A DNA stretch of 64,000 bases from Lachnospiraceae bacterium. GTDB lineage: Bacteria; Bacillota; Clostridia; Lachnospirales; Lachnospiraceae. A program made the translations under genes and the position numbers. The stretch spans positions 1 to 64,000 of the forward strand of contig CAAGKF010000344.1 of assembly GCA_900770345.1 (NCBI GenBank). Reading direction: 5' to 3'. Below are positions 44,038-53,829 of this stretch, one piece after another. The notes below the pieces were generated by a model. That model ran no database searches. It saw nothing but the letters and a program-made list of their open reading frames with translations, and had not been told where the DNA came from. How positions within the stretch are numbered: position 1 is the stretch's first letter; each line of letters starts with the position of its first letter.

Positions 44038-44757
44038 ATGGCACTTGATGAAAATATGATAATTCCGCAGCATGTGGCTCTGATCCTGGACGGCAACGGC
44101 CGCTGGGCAAAAAAACGCGGTCTTCCGCGGACTATGGGTCACAGGGAAGGCTGCGTCACAGTTGAGAAGACAGTGGAGATCGCGGCCCGGCTGGGTATCC
44201 GGTACCTGACTGTATACGGCTTTTCTACGGAAAACTGGAAGCGCTCCGCGGAAGAGGTGGGGGCACTGATGCAGCTGTTCCGATATTATATGGTGCGTCT
44301 TTTAAAAGTAGCCTCCGCCAACAATGTCCGGGTAAAGATGATCGGCGACAGAAGCCGTTTTGACAAGGATATTATAGCCGGGATCAACAGACTGGAGGAA
44401 GAAACAAAGGAGAATACAGGCCTGACATTTGTAATTGCCGTAAATTACGGCGGCAGGGATGAAATCCGCCGGGCGGCGAAAAAACTGGCATTGGATGTGG
44501 CAGAGGGCAGAGTGGAAGCGGAGGCGATCGATGAGAAAATGTTTGCCTCTTATCTGGATACAGCCGGAATGCCGGATCCGGATCTCCTGATCCGGACCAG
44601 CGGGGAGATCCGCCTGTCCAATTATCTTCTCTGGCAGCTGGCTTATACGGAGATTTATGTGACAGACTGTCTGTGGCCGGATTTTAACCGGGAAGAACTG
44701 GAGAGAGCTATTGTGCAGTATAATAAAAGAGACCGGCGTTTTGGTGGAGTCAAGTAA
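44038..44757 (+). CDS. uppS: Undecaprenyl-diphosphate synthase
   Basis: A 239-residue cis-prenyltransferase that makes the C55 lipid carrier of peptidoglycan. The conserved segments are HVALILDGNGRWAKKRGLPRTMGHREG (catalytic Asp and Arg), YGFSTENWKR, and the C-terminal LLIRTSGEIRLSNYLLWQLAYTE. AAGGTAAG before ATG. Followed after 20 bases by cdsA. Confidence 0.95.
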   Translation: MALDENMIIPQHVALILDGNGRWAKKRGLPRTMGHREGCVTVEKTVEIAARLGIRYLTVYGFSTENWKRSAEEVGALMQLFRYYMVRLLKVASANNVRVKMIGDRSRFDKDIIAGINRLEEETKENTGLTFVIAVNYGGRDEIRRAAKKLALDVAEGRVEAEAIDEKMFASYLDTAGMPDPDLLIRTSGEIRLSNYLLWQLAYTEIYVTDCLWPDFNREELERAIVQYNKRDRRFGGVK

Positions 44758-44777
44758 GAAGTGGAAAGGAGAAGGCC

Positions 44778-45578
44778 ATGTTTACGACCCGTCTTATAAG
44801 CGGAATCATACTGGTGCTTCTGGCGATCATATTCGTTGTGCAGGGCGGTGTCCTGCTGTTTGCCGTGACGGCAGTGATTTCTTTGATAGGGCTCTTTGAG
44901 CTGTACCGTGTCCTGGGGATTCACCGCAGATTTATTGCTGTTGTGGGCTATGCTACGGCCATATCCTATTACGGTATTTTGTGGTGGGAGGGTCAGAAAT
45001 ACCTGACCTTGATGATCATCGGCTCCCTTATGGTGCTTATGGCACTGTACGTATTTACATTTCCGCAGTACCGGACAGAAGAGATCACCGGTGCTTTTTT
45101 CGGAGTCTGCTATGTGCCGGTAATGCTTTCTTTTCTGTACCAGACAAGAGCCATGCATGACGGAGTATATCTTGTGTGGCTCATTTTCCTCAGTTCCTGG
45201 GGCTGTGATACCTGCGCCTACTGCGTGGGTGTGCTGTTCGGCAGGCATAAGCTGGCGCCTGTGCTGAGTCCGAAGAAATCGATCGAAGGGGCAGTCGGAG
45301 GCGCGGTTGGCGCAGCTTTCCTGGGTATGGCCTATGGTATTCTGTTCGGCGGAAAAATGACGGAGGTGGGCAATCCGCAGGTGGTCTGTGCCGCGGCGTG
45401 CTTTATAGCGGCCTTGATTTCACAGATCGGTGATCTGGCGGCCTCCGCCATAAAACGGAACCACAATATTAAGGATTACGGGCATCTGATACCGGGGCAC
45501 GGCGGTATTCTGGACCGGTTTGACAGTGTGATATTTACGGCTCCTGCTATTTATTTCGCGCTTACATTTTTAAAATAA
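44778..45578 (+). CDS. cdsA: Phosphatidate cytidylyltransferase
   Basis: A 266-residue membrane enzyme making CDP-diacylglycerol. About eight hydrophobic segments precede the C-terminal family signature SKKSIEGAVGG... with AASAIKRNHNIKDYGHLIPGHGGILDRFDS, holding the metal-binding aspartates. GGAGAAGG precedes the ATG. It fits between uppS and dxr in the core operon. Confidence 0.93.
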   Translation: MFTTRLISGIILVLLAIIFVVQGGVLLFAVTAVISLIGLFELYRVLGIHRRFIAVVGYATAISYYGILWWEGQKYLTLMIIGSLMVLMALYVFTFPQYRTEEITGAFFGVCYVPVMLSFLYQTRAMHDGVYLVWLIFLSSWGCDTCAYCVGVLFGRHKLAPVLSPKKSIEGAVGGAVGAAFLGMAYGILFGGKMTEVGNPQVVCAAACFIAALISQIGDLAASAIKRNHNIKDYGHLIPGHGGILDRFDSVIFTAPAIYFALTFLK

Positions 45579-45621
45579 TGTGACAGAAGGGTATTTCCTG
45601 GAAAAAGGGAGAATATAACGT

Positions 45622-46770
45622 ATGAAGAAGATTGCGATTCTGGGTTCTACCGGTTCTATCGGTACGCAGACTCTGGAAATTGTCAGATATAATAAAGATA
45701 TACAGGTGACGGCGCTGGCTGCGGGCAGCAATGTGGCTCTGATGGAGAAGCAGATCCGGGAGTTTAAGCCGAAAGTGGCCTGTCTCTGGAGTGAGGAGAA
45801 GGCAAAGGAGTTAAAGACGGCAGCGGCAGACCTGGATGTGAAGATCGTCTGGGGAATGGATGGCCTCATCGAGACAGCCGCGGAGCAGGAGGCAGAGATC
45901 GTCGTGACGGCAGTGGTGGGAATGATCGGCATCCGCCCTACGATCGCGGCCATGGAGGCGGGGAAGGATATTGCGCTGGCCAATAAGGAAACGCTTGTGA
46001 CAGCCGGACATATTATCATGCCTCTTGCCGAAAAAAAGGGAGTGCGCATCCTGCCGGTGGATTCGGAGCATTCCGCTATTTTTCAGAGCCTTCAGGGAAA
46101 TGAAAAAAATAAGATCCATAAGATCCTGCTGACTGCTTCCGGCGGGCCTTTCCGCGGCTGGACGAGAGAGCAGATGGCATCGGTAAGGCCGGAGGATGCC
46201 TTAAAGCATCCCAACTGGTCTATGGGACACAAGATCACCATTGATTCTTCAACTATGGTAAATAAAGGGCTGGAGGTGATGGAGGCCCACTGGCTGTTTG
46301 GTGTGGATATGGATCAGGTTCAGGTTGTGGTGCAGCCGGCCAGCGTTATTCATTCCATGGTAGAATATGAAGACGGAGCTGTGATCGCTCAGCTGGGCAC
46401 ACCGGATATGAAGCTTCCGATCCAGTATGCGCTCTATTATCCGGAGCGCCGTTATCTGCCGGGAGGACGTCTGGATTTTACGCAGCTGAAGGAAATCCGC
46501 TTTGATGTGCCGGATCTGGAGAATTTCCGCGGACTGAAGCTGGCCTATGAGGCCGGACGCAGGGGCGGGTCTCTGCCCACGGTGTTTAATGCGGCCAATG
46601 AAATGGCGGTAGGATTATTTTTGAACAAAAAGATTGATTATCTGACTATTACGGATATGATCGAGGGCGCCATGGCTCATCATAAGGTGACGGAGGATCC
46701 GGATGTGGCCCATATTCTTGAGGTGGAGCAGGAAACCTATGATTATATCAGAAAGAACTGGAAGTGCTGA
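45622..46770 (+). CDS. dxr: 1-deoxy-D-xylulose-5-phosphate reductoisomerase
   Basis: A 382-residue NADPH enzyme that turns DXP to MEP, the committed isoprenoid step. The start KKIAILGSTGSIGTQTLEIVR holds the nucleotide motif; LPVDSEHSAIFQSL, HPNWSMGHKITIDSSTMVNKGLE and the ANEMAVGLFLNKKI segment complete the catalytic and C-terminal regions. Length normal. It links to ispG in the same operon and to uppS, which uses the product. Confidence 0.95.
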   Translation: MKKIAILGSTGSIGTQTLEIVRYNKDIQVTALAAGSNVALMEKQIREFKPKVACLWSEEKAKELKTAAADLDVKIVWGMDGLIETAAEQEAEIVVTAVVGMIGIRPTIAAMEAGKDIALANKETLVTAGHIIMPLAEKKGVRILPVDSEHSAIFQSLQGNEKNKIHKILLTASGGPFRGWTREQMASVRPEDALKHPNWSMGHKITIDSSTMVNKGLEVMEAHWLFGVDMDQVQVVVQPASVIHSMVEYEDGAVIAQLGTPDMKLPIQYALYYPERRYLPGGRLDFTQLKEIRFDVPDLENFRGLKLAYEAGRRGGSLPTVFNAANEMAVGLFLNKKIDYLTITDMIEGAMAHHKVTEDPDVAHILEVEQETYDYIRKNWKC

Positions 46771-46829
46771 CAGATGAAAATGGACAGATCAGAATGTGAC
46801 AGAAAGGTGAGAAAACAGGTGAGTGCCGG

Positions 46830-47879
46830 ATGAGTATTATTTTAGCGATGCTGATATTGGGGATCATTATACTGTTCCACGAATTCGGTCATTTTCTGTT
46901 TGCGAAGCTCTGCGGTATCGGTGTTCTGGAGTTTTCTCTGGGAATGGGGCCGCGGATCCTGAGTAAGGAAATAGGGGAAACCCGTTATTCAGTCAAGCTC
47001 CTGCCATTCGGAGGCTCCTGCATGATGCTGGGGGAAGATGAAAATGAAGAAGATGAGCGCGCATTTAACAATAAGCCGGTATGGGCCCGGACGGCAGTGA
47101 TCGCCGCAGGGTCTGCCTTTAATTTTCTCATGGCGTTGGGTCTGGCACTGATCCTGGTCTGGCATACCGGCTATACAGTGCCGGAGGTGATCCGGGTAGA
47201 ACCCGGTTATCCTGCCCAGACTGCAGGAATACAGGCGGGTGACCTGATCTGCGGGGTGAACGGGCGCAGTATCCACTCTTACGGAGATTTTACCACGTAT
47301 CTGTTTACGCATCCGGGAAGGGAACTGACTGTTACCTGGAAGCGTCCCGGGGAAAACGGAGAATACCGGAAGATGAAGGGCAATATTGTTCCGGTTTACT
47401 CAGAAGAGAGCGGGCAGTATGTAATAGGCGTTCTGTTTGACGGAAAAGCAAAGCCCATTGATGGTCCGGCGCGTCTGATCCGGGAAGCTGTCTGCGAGGT
47501 GCGGTTCTGGATCCGTTACGTTTTCGACAGCTTTTACATGATGTTTCACGGTCTGGTATCTATGGATGACATCAGCGGACCGGTGGGTATTGTAAATGCG
47601 ATCGATACGACAGTGGATGAAGCTGCGCCCTACGGAATCTCGGCTGTATTTCTCATGCTGGTGAATTTCAGCGTGCTGCTCAGTGCCAATCTGGGAGTAA
47701 TGAACCTGCTTCCTCTGCCGGCGCTGGACGGAGGAAGGCTGATTTTTCTGGTGCTGGAGGCAGTACGCGGGAAGCCGGTGGATAAAGAAAAAGAAGGGAT
47801 GGTCCATACCGCGGGAATGATCTTTCTGCTGGCACTTATGGTATTTATCCTCTTTAATGATATACGGAAATTGTTTTAG
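46830..47879 (+). CDS. rseP: Site-2 protease RseP-like
   Basis: A 349-residue intramembrane zinc metalloprotease. HEFGHFLFAKLCGI (HExxH) begins at about residue 14 in the first helix, a PDZ domain lies at about 120-200 (VEPGYPAQTAGIQAGDLICGVNG), and the last helix has LLPLPALDGGRL with the third zinc ligand. It cleaves membrane-bound regulators such as anti-sigma factors. Core operon member between dxr and ispG. Confidence 0.92.
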   Translation: MSIILAMLILGIIILFHEFGHFLFAKLCGIGVLEFSLGMGPRILSKEIGETRYSVKLLPFGGSCMMLGEDENEEDERAFNNKPVWARTAVIAAGSAFNFLMALGLALILVWHTGYTVPEVIRVEPGYPAQTAGIQAGDLICGVNGRSIHSYGDFTTYLFTHPGRELTVTWKRPGENGEYRKMKGNIVPVYSEESGQYVIGVLFDGKAKPIDGPARLIREAVCEVRFWIRYVFDSFYMMFHGLVSMDDISGPVGIVNAIDTTVDEAAPYGISAVFLMLVNFSVLLSANLGVMNLLPLPALDGGRLIFLVLEAVRGKPVDKEKEGMVHTAGMIFLLALMVFILFNDIRKLF

Positions 47880-47900
47880 GGTGAAAAGGATGGATATAAA

Positions 47901-48971
47901 ATGACCAGAAAGGATACAAAAATAGTAAAAATCGGCGACCGGATCATCGGAGGAGGCAATCCTGTACTGATCCAGTCCATGTGCAATACAAAGACAGAGG
48001 ATGCGGCGGCTACCGTGGCCCAGATTCATCGCCTGGAGAAGGCCGGCTGTGAGATTATCCGTGTGGCGGTTCCTACGATGGAAGCGGCGCAGGCTCTGGC
48101 CCAGATCAAAAAGGAGATTCATATACCGCTGGTGGCGGATATTCATTTTGATTACCGGCTGGCTATTGCGGCTATTGAAAACGGCGCGGATAAGATCCGC
48201 ATCAATCCCGGCAATATCGGAGAACGTGACCGGGTGCAGGCGGTTGTGGATAAGGCGAAGGAGCGGGGGATTCCGATCCGCGTAGGCGTCAACAGCGGTT
48301 CACTGGAAAAGAACCTGATTGAAAAATACGGCGGCGTTACGGCGGAGGGAATTGTGGAAAGCGCTCTTGATAAGGTAAAGCTGATTGAAGATATGGGCTA
48401 TGACAATCTGGTCATCAGTATTAAATCCTCTGATGTGCTGATGTGCATCCGTGCTCATGAGCTGATCGCAGGGAAAACTTCTTATCCTCTGCATGTAGGA
48501 ATTACAGAGGCCGGTACTCTGACCTCCGGCACCGTCAAATCCGCAGCCGGTCTGGGTATTATTCTGTATCAGGGAATCGGTGATACGATTCGGGTATCTC
48601 TTACGGGAGATCCGGTGGAGGAGGTTAAGACTGCCCGCCTGCTTTTGCGCACCCTGGGAATGAGAAAGGGAGGTATAGAGGTGGTTTCATGTCCTACCTG
48701 CGGCCGTACGCGTATCGATCTGATCGGACTGGCGAATCGGGTGGAGACGATGGCAGCCGAGTTTGATGATCTGGATGTGAAGGTAGCTGTCATGGGCTGT
48801 GTGGTCAATGGTCCGGGAGAAGCGCGTGAGGCTGATCTGGGAATTGCAGGAGGTATCGGTGAAGGTCTTCTGATCAAAAAGGGAGAGATCCTGCGCAAGG
48901 TTCCGGAAGATGAGCTTCTGCAGGCTCTTCACGATGAGCTGGCAGCACTGTCGGCTGAGAGAAAAAGGTAA
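47901..48971 (+). CDS. ispG: 4-hydroxy-3-methylbut-2-enyl-diphosphate synthase
   Basis: A 356-residue [4Fe-4S] enzyme of the MEP pathway (GcpE). Marks are NPVLIQSMCNTKTEDA, VADIHFDYRLAIAA, GADKIRINPGNIG and the cluster cysteines in VSCPTCGRTRIDL and VAVMGCVVNGPGEAREADLGIAGG. It takes MEcPP to HMBPP, downstream of dxr. Five bases separate it from polC. Confidence 0.96.
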   Translation: MTRKDTKIVKIGDRIIGGGNPVLIQSMCNTKTEDAAATVAQIHRLEKAGCEIIRVAVPTMEAAQALAQIKKEIHIPLVADIHFDYRLAIAAIENGADKIRINPGNIGERDRVQAVVDKAKERGIPIRVGVNSGSLEKNLIEKYGGVTAEGIVESALDKVKLIEDMGYDNLVISIKSSDVLMCIRAHELIAGKTSYPLHVGITEAGTLTSGTVKSAAGLGIILYQGIGDTIRVSLTGDPVEEVKTARLLLRTLGMRKGGIEVVSCPTCGRTRIDLIGLANRVETMAAEFDDLDVKVAVMGCVVNGPGEAREADLGIAGGIGEGLLIKKGEILRKVPEDELLQALHDELAALSAERKR

Positions 48972-48976
48972 GGCGG

Positions 48977-51900
48977 ATGGAAAAAAATTTTCTGGAAGTA
49001 TTTCCTACATTAAATATAGCGGATCCTATGAAAGAGCTTTTAGGTCTGGTGCAGGTAGAGAAGATCACCTCCACCAGGGATAGAAGCTCTATCCGTATTT
49101 ATCTGAAAAGTTCCCGTCTGATTCATAAGCAGAATATTTATGATCTGGAAAAGGGAATCAAGGATCAGCTGTTTCCGGACAAACAGGTTATCATCAAAAT
49201 TCAGGAAAGGTACCGGCTGTCGGAACAGTATACGCCGGAAAAACTGCTGCAGATCTATAAGGACAGCCTGCTTCTGGAACTGAAGCATTACAGTATCATT
49301 GAATACTCCATGTTTCGCAAGGCGGAGATTGTCTTTGAAAAGGAAGATATCATGGTCCTGACTGTAGAAGATACCATGGTAAACCGTGATAAAACGTCAG
49401 AGCTGAAACGCGTTCTGGAAAAAGTTTTTGCGGAGCGCTGCGGACTTCCGGTGGAGATCCGTTTCCGTTATGTTCCTGCAAAGGACAGCGGAAGAAGGCA
49501 GCAGATTGAAAAGAGAATCGAGCGGGAAGCGCAGGCGATTTACTGGCGCAATCACGGAGAAAGCTTTTCTGCCGAGAAGCTGGAGGGAGCAGAGCCTGCA
49601 GCAGGGGCTGCCGCAGGCAAAAACGCGGAAAACAGCGGTTATGGCTCCGGTTCCGGCTTTATGGCTCCGGCTGCGCAGGCAGCTCCCGATGACAGTGCAC
49701 CATGGGATATGCTGATGGCGCAGGCGGCCAGCGGAGATATCGGCGGAGGCGCCGGAGAGGCTGCGGTTCCCGCCGGAGCGGAGGCTGCTTATGTTTCAGC
49801 TTTTGGAGACAATCCGGCGCCGGTTCTTGCCGCTGCGGGAGGAACCGGCGGTAAGCCCGCTCTCAATAAGGGACGGAAAGGCTGGGGAAGAGACAGGGAC
49901 AGCGGTTTTGGAGAGGAGCGAAAGTTTTCTGTCAAACGTTCCAATAATCCGGATGTGCTTTATGGACGGGATTTTGAGGATGATTTTATTGAGATCGATA
50001 AAATTGACGGCGAAATCGGAGAAGTTACCCTGCGGGGCCAGGTGCTTACCTGCGAAAACAGGGAGCTGCGCAGCGGAAAGTTTATTCTGACCTTTGATGT
50101 GACAGATTTTACGGACACGATTACGGTAAAAATGTTCATTCGTCCGGAAATATTTGATGAGGTAAAAGCAGTCATCAGCGTGGGGATGTTCCTGAAAGTA
50201 AAGGGCGTTACCACCATTGATAAGTTTGACGGTGAGCTTACTCTGGGTTCTGTGGTAGGCATCAAGAAGGCAGAGGATTTTACCAGCAAACGGACGGACA
50301 GCAGTCTGGAGAAGCGGGTAGAGCTTCACTGCCATACGAAAATGAGCGATATGGATGGTGTCTCTGAGGTGAAGAGTATTATCAAGCGGGCCAAGCAGTG
50401 GGGAATGACTTCCGTAGCTGTGACAGACCACGGCTGTGTTCAGGCCTTTCCGGATGCTAACCATGCTCTGGATAAGGGAGATACCTTCAAGGTGATCTAC
50501 GGGGTGGAAGGCTATCTGGTGGATGATACAAAGCAGCTGGTGGAAAACTCCAGGGGACAGAGTTTTTCTGATACCTATGTGGTTTTCGACATCGAGACCA
50601 CCGGATTCAGCCCCAATAAGAATCAGATCATTGAGATCGGTGCGGTAAAGGTGACGGACGGACAGATCACAGATAAGTTCTCCACCTTTGTAAATCCGGA
50701 TGTTCCGATTCCCTTTGACATTGAGAAGCTGACCGGGATCAACGATGCCATGGTGCTTCCATACCCAAAAATCGATGTGATTCTGCCGCAGTTTCTGGAT
50801 TTTGTGGGAGATTCTGTCCTTGTAGCCCATAATGCAGGCTTCGATGTGGGATTTATCAGTCATTTTGCGGATGAGCTGGGTCTTCCCTTTGATCCTACGG
50901 TACTGGATACGGTTTCCATTGCCAGACTGCTGCTTCCCAATCTGAACCGGTACAAGCTTGATACAGTGGCAAAAGCTTTGAATATTTCCCTGGAAAATCA
51001 TCACCGGGCGGTGGATGATGCCGGAGCTACGGCAGAGATTTTTGCGGCATTTGTGAAAATGCTCCGGGACCGTGATGTAGAGGATCTGGATCAGTTAAAC
51101 AGCTTAAATGCCATGGATACGGAAACCATACGGAAGCTTCCAACCTATCATGTGATCATACTGGCGAAAAATGATGTGGGCCGGATCAACCTTTACCGGC
51201 TGGTCAGCTGGTCTCATCTGGAGTATTATGCCAGAAGGCCCAGGATTCCCAAAAGTGTTCTGGATCAGTACCGGGAGGGACTGATCATCGGTTCCGCCTG
51301 TGAAGCGGGAGAGCTGTATCAGGCGCTGCTGCGGGGGGCGCCTGACGCGGAGATTGCCAGACTGGTGAATTTCTATGATTATCTGGAGATACAGCCTCTG
51401 GGGAATAATGCTTTTATGCTGCGGGATGAGAAAAGCACCGTTAAGACAGAGGAGGATCTGGTCGAGCTGAATAAAAAGATCGTTGATCTGGGAACTCAGT
51501 TCGGAAAGCTGGTGTGTGCCACCTGTGATGTTCATTTCCTGGATCCTCAGGATGAGGTATATCGCCGGATCATCATGGCGGGGCAGGGATTTAAAGATTC
51601 TGACGAACAGGCGCCTCTTTATCTGCGGACAACAGAGGAAATGCTTGAGGAATTTTCGTATCTGGGACCGGACAAGGCATATGAGGTTGTTGTAACCAAT
51701 ACCCGAAGGATCTCTGATATGTGTGAAAAAATCTCACCGGTCCGTCCGGACAAATGCCCTCCTGTTATCCCGGATTCTGATAAGACGCTGACAAAGATCT
51801 GTTACGACAGAGCGCATGAGATGTACGGTGAGAATTTACCTCAGATTGTTATTGACCGCCTGGAAAGGGAACTCCACTCCATTATTACCAACGGTTTCGC

Positions 51901-53650
51901 GGTTATGTATATCATTGCCCAGAAGCTGGTGTGGAAATCCAATGAGGACGGATATCTGGTGGGCTCACGAGGTTCCGTAGGTTCCTCCTTTGTAGCTACC
52001 ATGGCTGGAATTACGGAGGTAAATCCCTTAAGTCCTCACTACCACTGTCCCAAGTGCCGGTACTATGATTTTGATTCGGAGGAGGTAAAGAAATTCTCCG
52101 GTATGGCCGGCTGTGATATGCCGGATAAAAAATGTCCCGTATGCGGAACACCTCTTGTAAAGGACGGCTTTGATATTCCTTTTGAGACCTTCCTGGGATT
52201 TAAAGGAGATAAGGAGCCGGATATTGACCTGAATTTTTCCGGTGAGTACCAGAGCAAAGCTCACGATTACACGGAGGTCATCTTCGGAAAGGGTCAGACC
52301 TTCCGTGCGGGAACCATCGGTACTCTGGCGGACAAGACGGCTTTCGGATATGTGAAGAAGTATTATGAGGAGAGAGGAACCAGAAAGCGCAACTGTGAGA
52401 TCAATCGGATCGTCCAGGGCTGCGTCGGAGTGCGCCGCACCACCGGTCAGCATCCGGGCGGCATCATCGTTCTTCCGCTGGGAGAGGAGATCTATTCCTT
52501 TACTCCGGTACAGCATCCGGCCAACGATATGACTACCTCCACCATAACCACCCATTTTGATTATCATTCCATCGACCACAATCTGCTGAAGCTGGATATA
52601 CTGGGACACGATGATCCCACCATGATACGTATGCTGCAGGATCTGACGGGTATTGATCCGGTTAAGGATATCCCGCTGGACAGCAGGGAGGTTATGAGTC
52701 TGTTTCAGAATACTTCCGCTTTGGGGATCACACCGGACGATATCGGCGGCTGTCCTCTGGGAGCGCTGGGGGTTCCGGAGTTCGGTACGGATTTCGCCAT
52801 GCAGATGCTTCTTGACACCAAGCCCAAGTATTTCTCCGATCTGGTCCGTATTGCCGGTCTGGCTCACGGAACAGATGTGTGGCTGGGCAATGCCCAGACT
52901 CTGATCCAGGAGGGGAAGGCGACGATTCAGACGGCTATCTGTACACGAGACGATATTATGATTTATCTTATTTCCAAAGGACTGGAGCAGGGACTTTCCT
53001 TTACGATCATGGAGAGCGTGCGAAAGGGAAAGGGACTGAAGCCGGAATGGATCACGGAAATGGAAGCCCATGGTGTGCCCGACTGGTATATCTGGTCCTG
53101 CAAGAAGATCAAGTACATGTTCCCCAAGGCCCATGCGGCTGCCTATGTTATGATGGCCTGGCGTATCGCCTACTGCAAGATTTTTTATCCCCTTGCCTAC
53201 TATGCGGCCTTTTTCAGTATCCGTGCCAGCGCTTTTTCTTATGAGATCATGTGTCAGGGGCGGGATAAGCTGGAGTATTATCTGGCTGATTACAAGAAAA
53301 GGTCGGATTCCCTGTCCAAAAAGGAACAGGATACCCTGAGGGATATGCGTATCGTTCAGGAAATGTATGCCAGAGGTTTTGATTTTGTGCCCATTGACAT
53401 CTATAAGGCCAAGGCCAGACATTTTCAGATCATGGACGGAAAGCTGATGCCTTCCTTAAGCAGTATCGACGGACTGGGTGAAAAGGCGGCGGAGGCTGTG
53501 GTGGATGCGGTAAAGGACGGTCCGTTCCTGTCCATCGAGGATTTCAGCAGCCGGACCAAGGTCAACGGTACGATCTGTTCCCTGATGGCGGATTTGGGGC
53601 TTCTGAAGGATCTGCCGCAGTCCAATCAGCTGTCGCTGTTTGATTTGTAG
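48977..53650 (+). CDS. polC: DNA polymerase III PolC-type, alpha subunit
   Basis: A 1557-residue Gram-positive replicative polymerase, longer than the usual 1430-1460. Order: an N-terminal domain (1-190), an Ala/Gly-rich linker of about 100 residues (roughly 200-310, nt 49570-49900), an OB domain (about 340-430), PHP (VELHCHTKMSDMDGV from about 449) split by a proofreading exonuclease (VVFDIETTGFSPN from 533; HHRAVDDA), then the polymerase with palm aspartates in EPDIDLNFSG (about 1080) and a Cys-rich zinc segment (CPKCRYY; KKCPVCG). The linker accounts for most of the extra length. It ends the core operon and is followed by a terminator. Confidence 0.96.
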   Translation: MEKNFLEVFPTLNIADPMKELLGLVQVEKITSTRDRSSIRIYLKSSRLIHKQNIYDLEKGIKDQLFPDKQVIIKIQERYRLSEQYTPEKLLQIYKDSLLLELKHYSIIEYSMFRKAEIVFEKEDIMVLTVEDTMVNRDKTSELKRVLEKVFAERCGLPVEIRFRYVPAKDSGRRQQIEKRIEREAQAIYWRNHGESFSAEKLEGAEPAAGAAAGKNAENSGYGSGSGFMAPAAQAAPDDSAPWDMLMAQAASGDIGGGAGEAAVPAGAEAAYVSAFGDNPAPVLAAAGGTGGKPALNKGRKGWGRDRDSGFGEERKFSVKRSNNPDVLYGRDFEDDFIEIDKIDGEIGEVTLRGQVLTCENRELRSGKFILTFDVTDFTDTITVKMFIRPEIFDEVKAVISVGMFLKVKGVTTIDKFDGELTLGSVVGIKKAEDFTSKRTDSSLEKRVELHCHTKMSDMDGVSEVKSIIKRAKQWGMTSVAVTDHGCVQAFPDANHALDKGDTFKVIYGVEGYLVDDTKQLVENSRGQSFSDTYVVFDIETTGFSPNKNQIIEIGAVKVTDGQITDKFSTFVNPDVPIPFDIEKLTGINDAMVLPYPKIDVILPQFLDFVGDSVLVAHNAGFDVGFISHFADELGLPFDPTVLDTVSIARLLLPNLNRYKLDTVAKALNISLENHHRAVDDAGATAEIFAAFVKMLRDRDVEDLDQLNSLNAMDTETIRKLPTYHVIILAKNDVGRINLYRLVSWSHLEYYARRPRIPKSVLDQYREGLIIGSACEAGELYQALLRGAPDAEIARLVNFYDYLEIQPLGNNAFMLRDEKSTVKTEEDLVELNKKIVDLGTQFGKLVCATCDVHFLDPQDEVYRRIIMAGQGFKDSDEQAPLYLRTTEEMLEEFSYLGPDKAYEVVVTNTRRISDMCEKISPVRPDKCPPVIPDSDKTLTKICYDRAHEMYGENLPQIVIDRLERELHSIITNGFAVMYIIAQKLVWKSNEDGYLVGSRGSVGSSFVATMAGITEVNPLSPHYHCPKCRYYDFDSEEVKKFSGMAGCDMPDKKCPVCGTPLVKDGFDIPFETFLGFKGDKEPDIDLNFSGEYQSKAHDYTEVIFGKGQTFRAGTIGTLADKTAFGYVKKYYEERGTRKRNCEINRIVQGCVGVRRTTGQHPGGIIVLPLGEEIYSFTPVQHPANDMTTSTITTHFDYHSIDHNLLKLDILGHDDPTMIRMLQDLTGIDPVKDIPLDSREVMSLFQNTSALGITPDDIGGCPLGALGVPEFGTDFAMQMLLDTKPKYFSDLVRIAGLAHGTDVWLGNAQTLIQEGKATIQTAICTRDDIMIYLISKGLEQGLSFTIMESVRKGKGLKPEWITEMEAHGVPDWYIWSCKKIKYMFPKAHAAAYVMMAWRIAYCKIFYPLAYYAAFFSIRASAFSYEIMCQGRDKLEYYLADYKKRSDSLSKKEQDTLRDMRIVQEMYARGFDFVPIDIYKAKARHFQIMDGKLMPSLSSIDGLGEKAAEAVVDAVKDGPFLSIEDFSSRTKVNGTICSLMADLGLLKDLPQSNQLSLFDL

Positions 53651-53684
53651 CCATTGCCATTTTCATAAAAGTATGTTACTATTT

Positions 53685-53718
53685 GAAAGAGCCTGCTTAC
53701 GGGCTCTTTCTTGCTTTT
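53685..53718 (+). terminator. Terminator of the core operon after polC
   Basis: GAAAGAGCC and GGCTCTTTC arms (53685-53693, 53702-53710) with a short loop and TTGCTTTT. Confidence 0.85.
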
Positions 53719-53829
53719 ACAGGGACGTTTTCGCTTCAAAGCGGTGAAGTTCTTGCGGCGGAACCGGCATGAGAGGCTGACGGAGATGTTTTGAAAAGCG
53801 GAAAAGAAAAGAATTCGGGGGATTAATGA

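Noticed and set aside
52028..53422. 464-codon minus-strand frame in polC
   Set aside because: Shadow of the polC coding strand; text rich in His, Arg and Ser without domain signs. The same holds for 49796-51004, 29447-30742 and 15062-16204.
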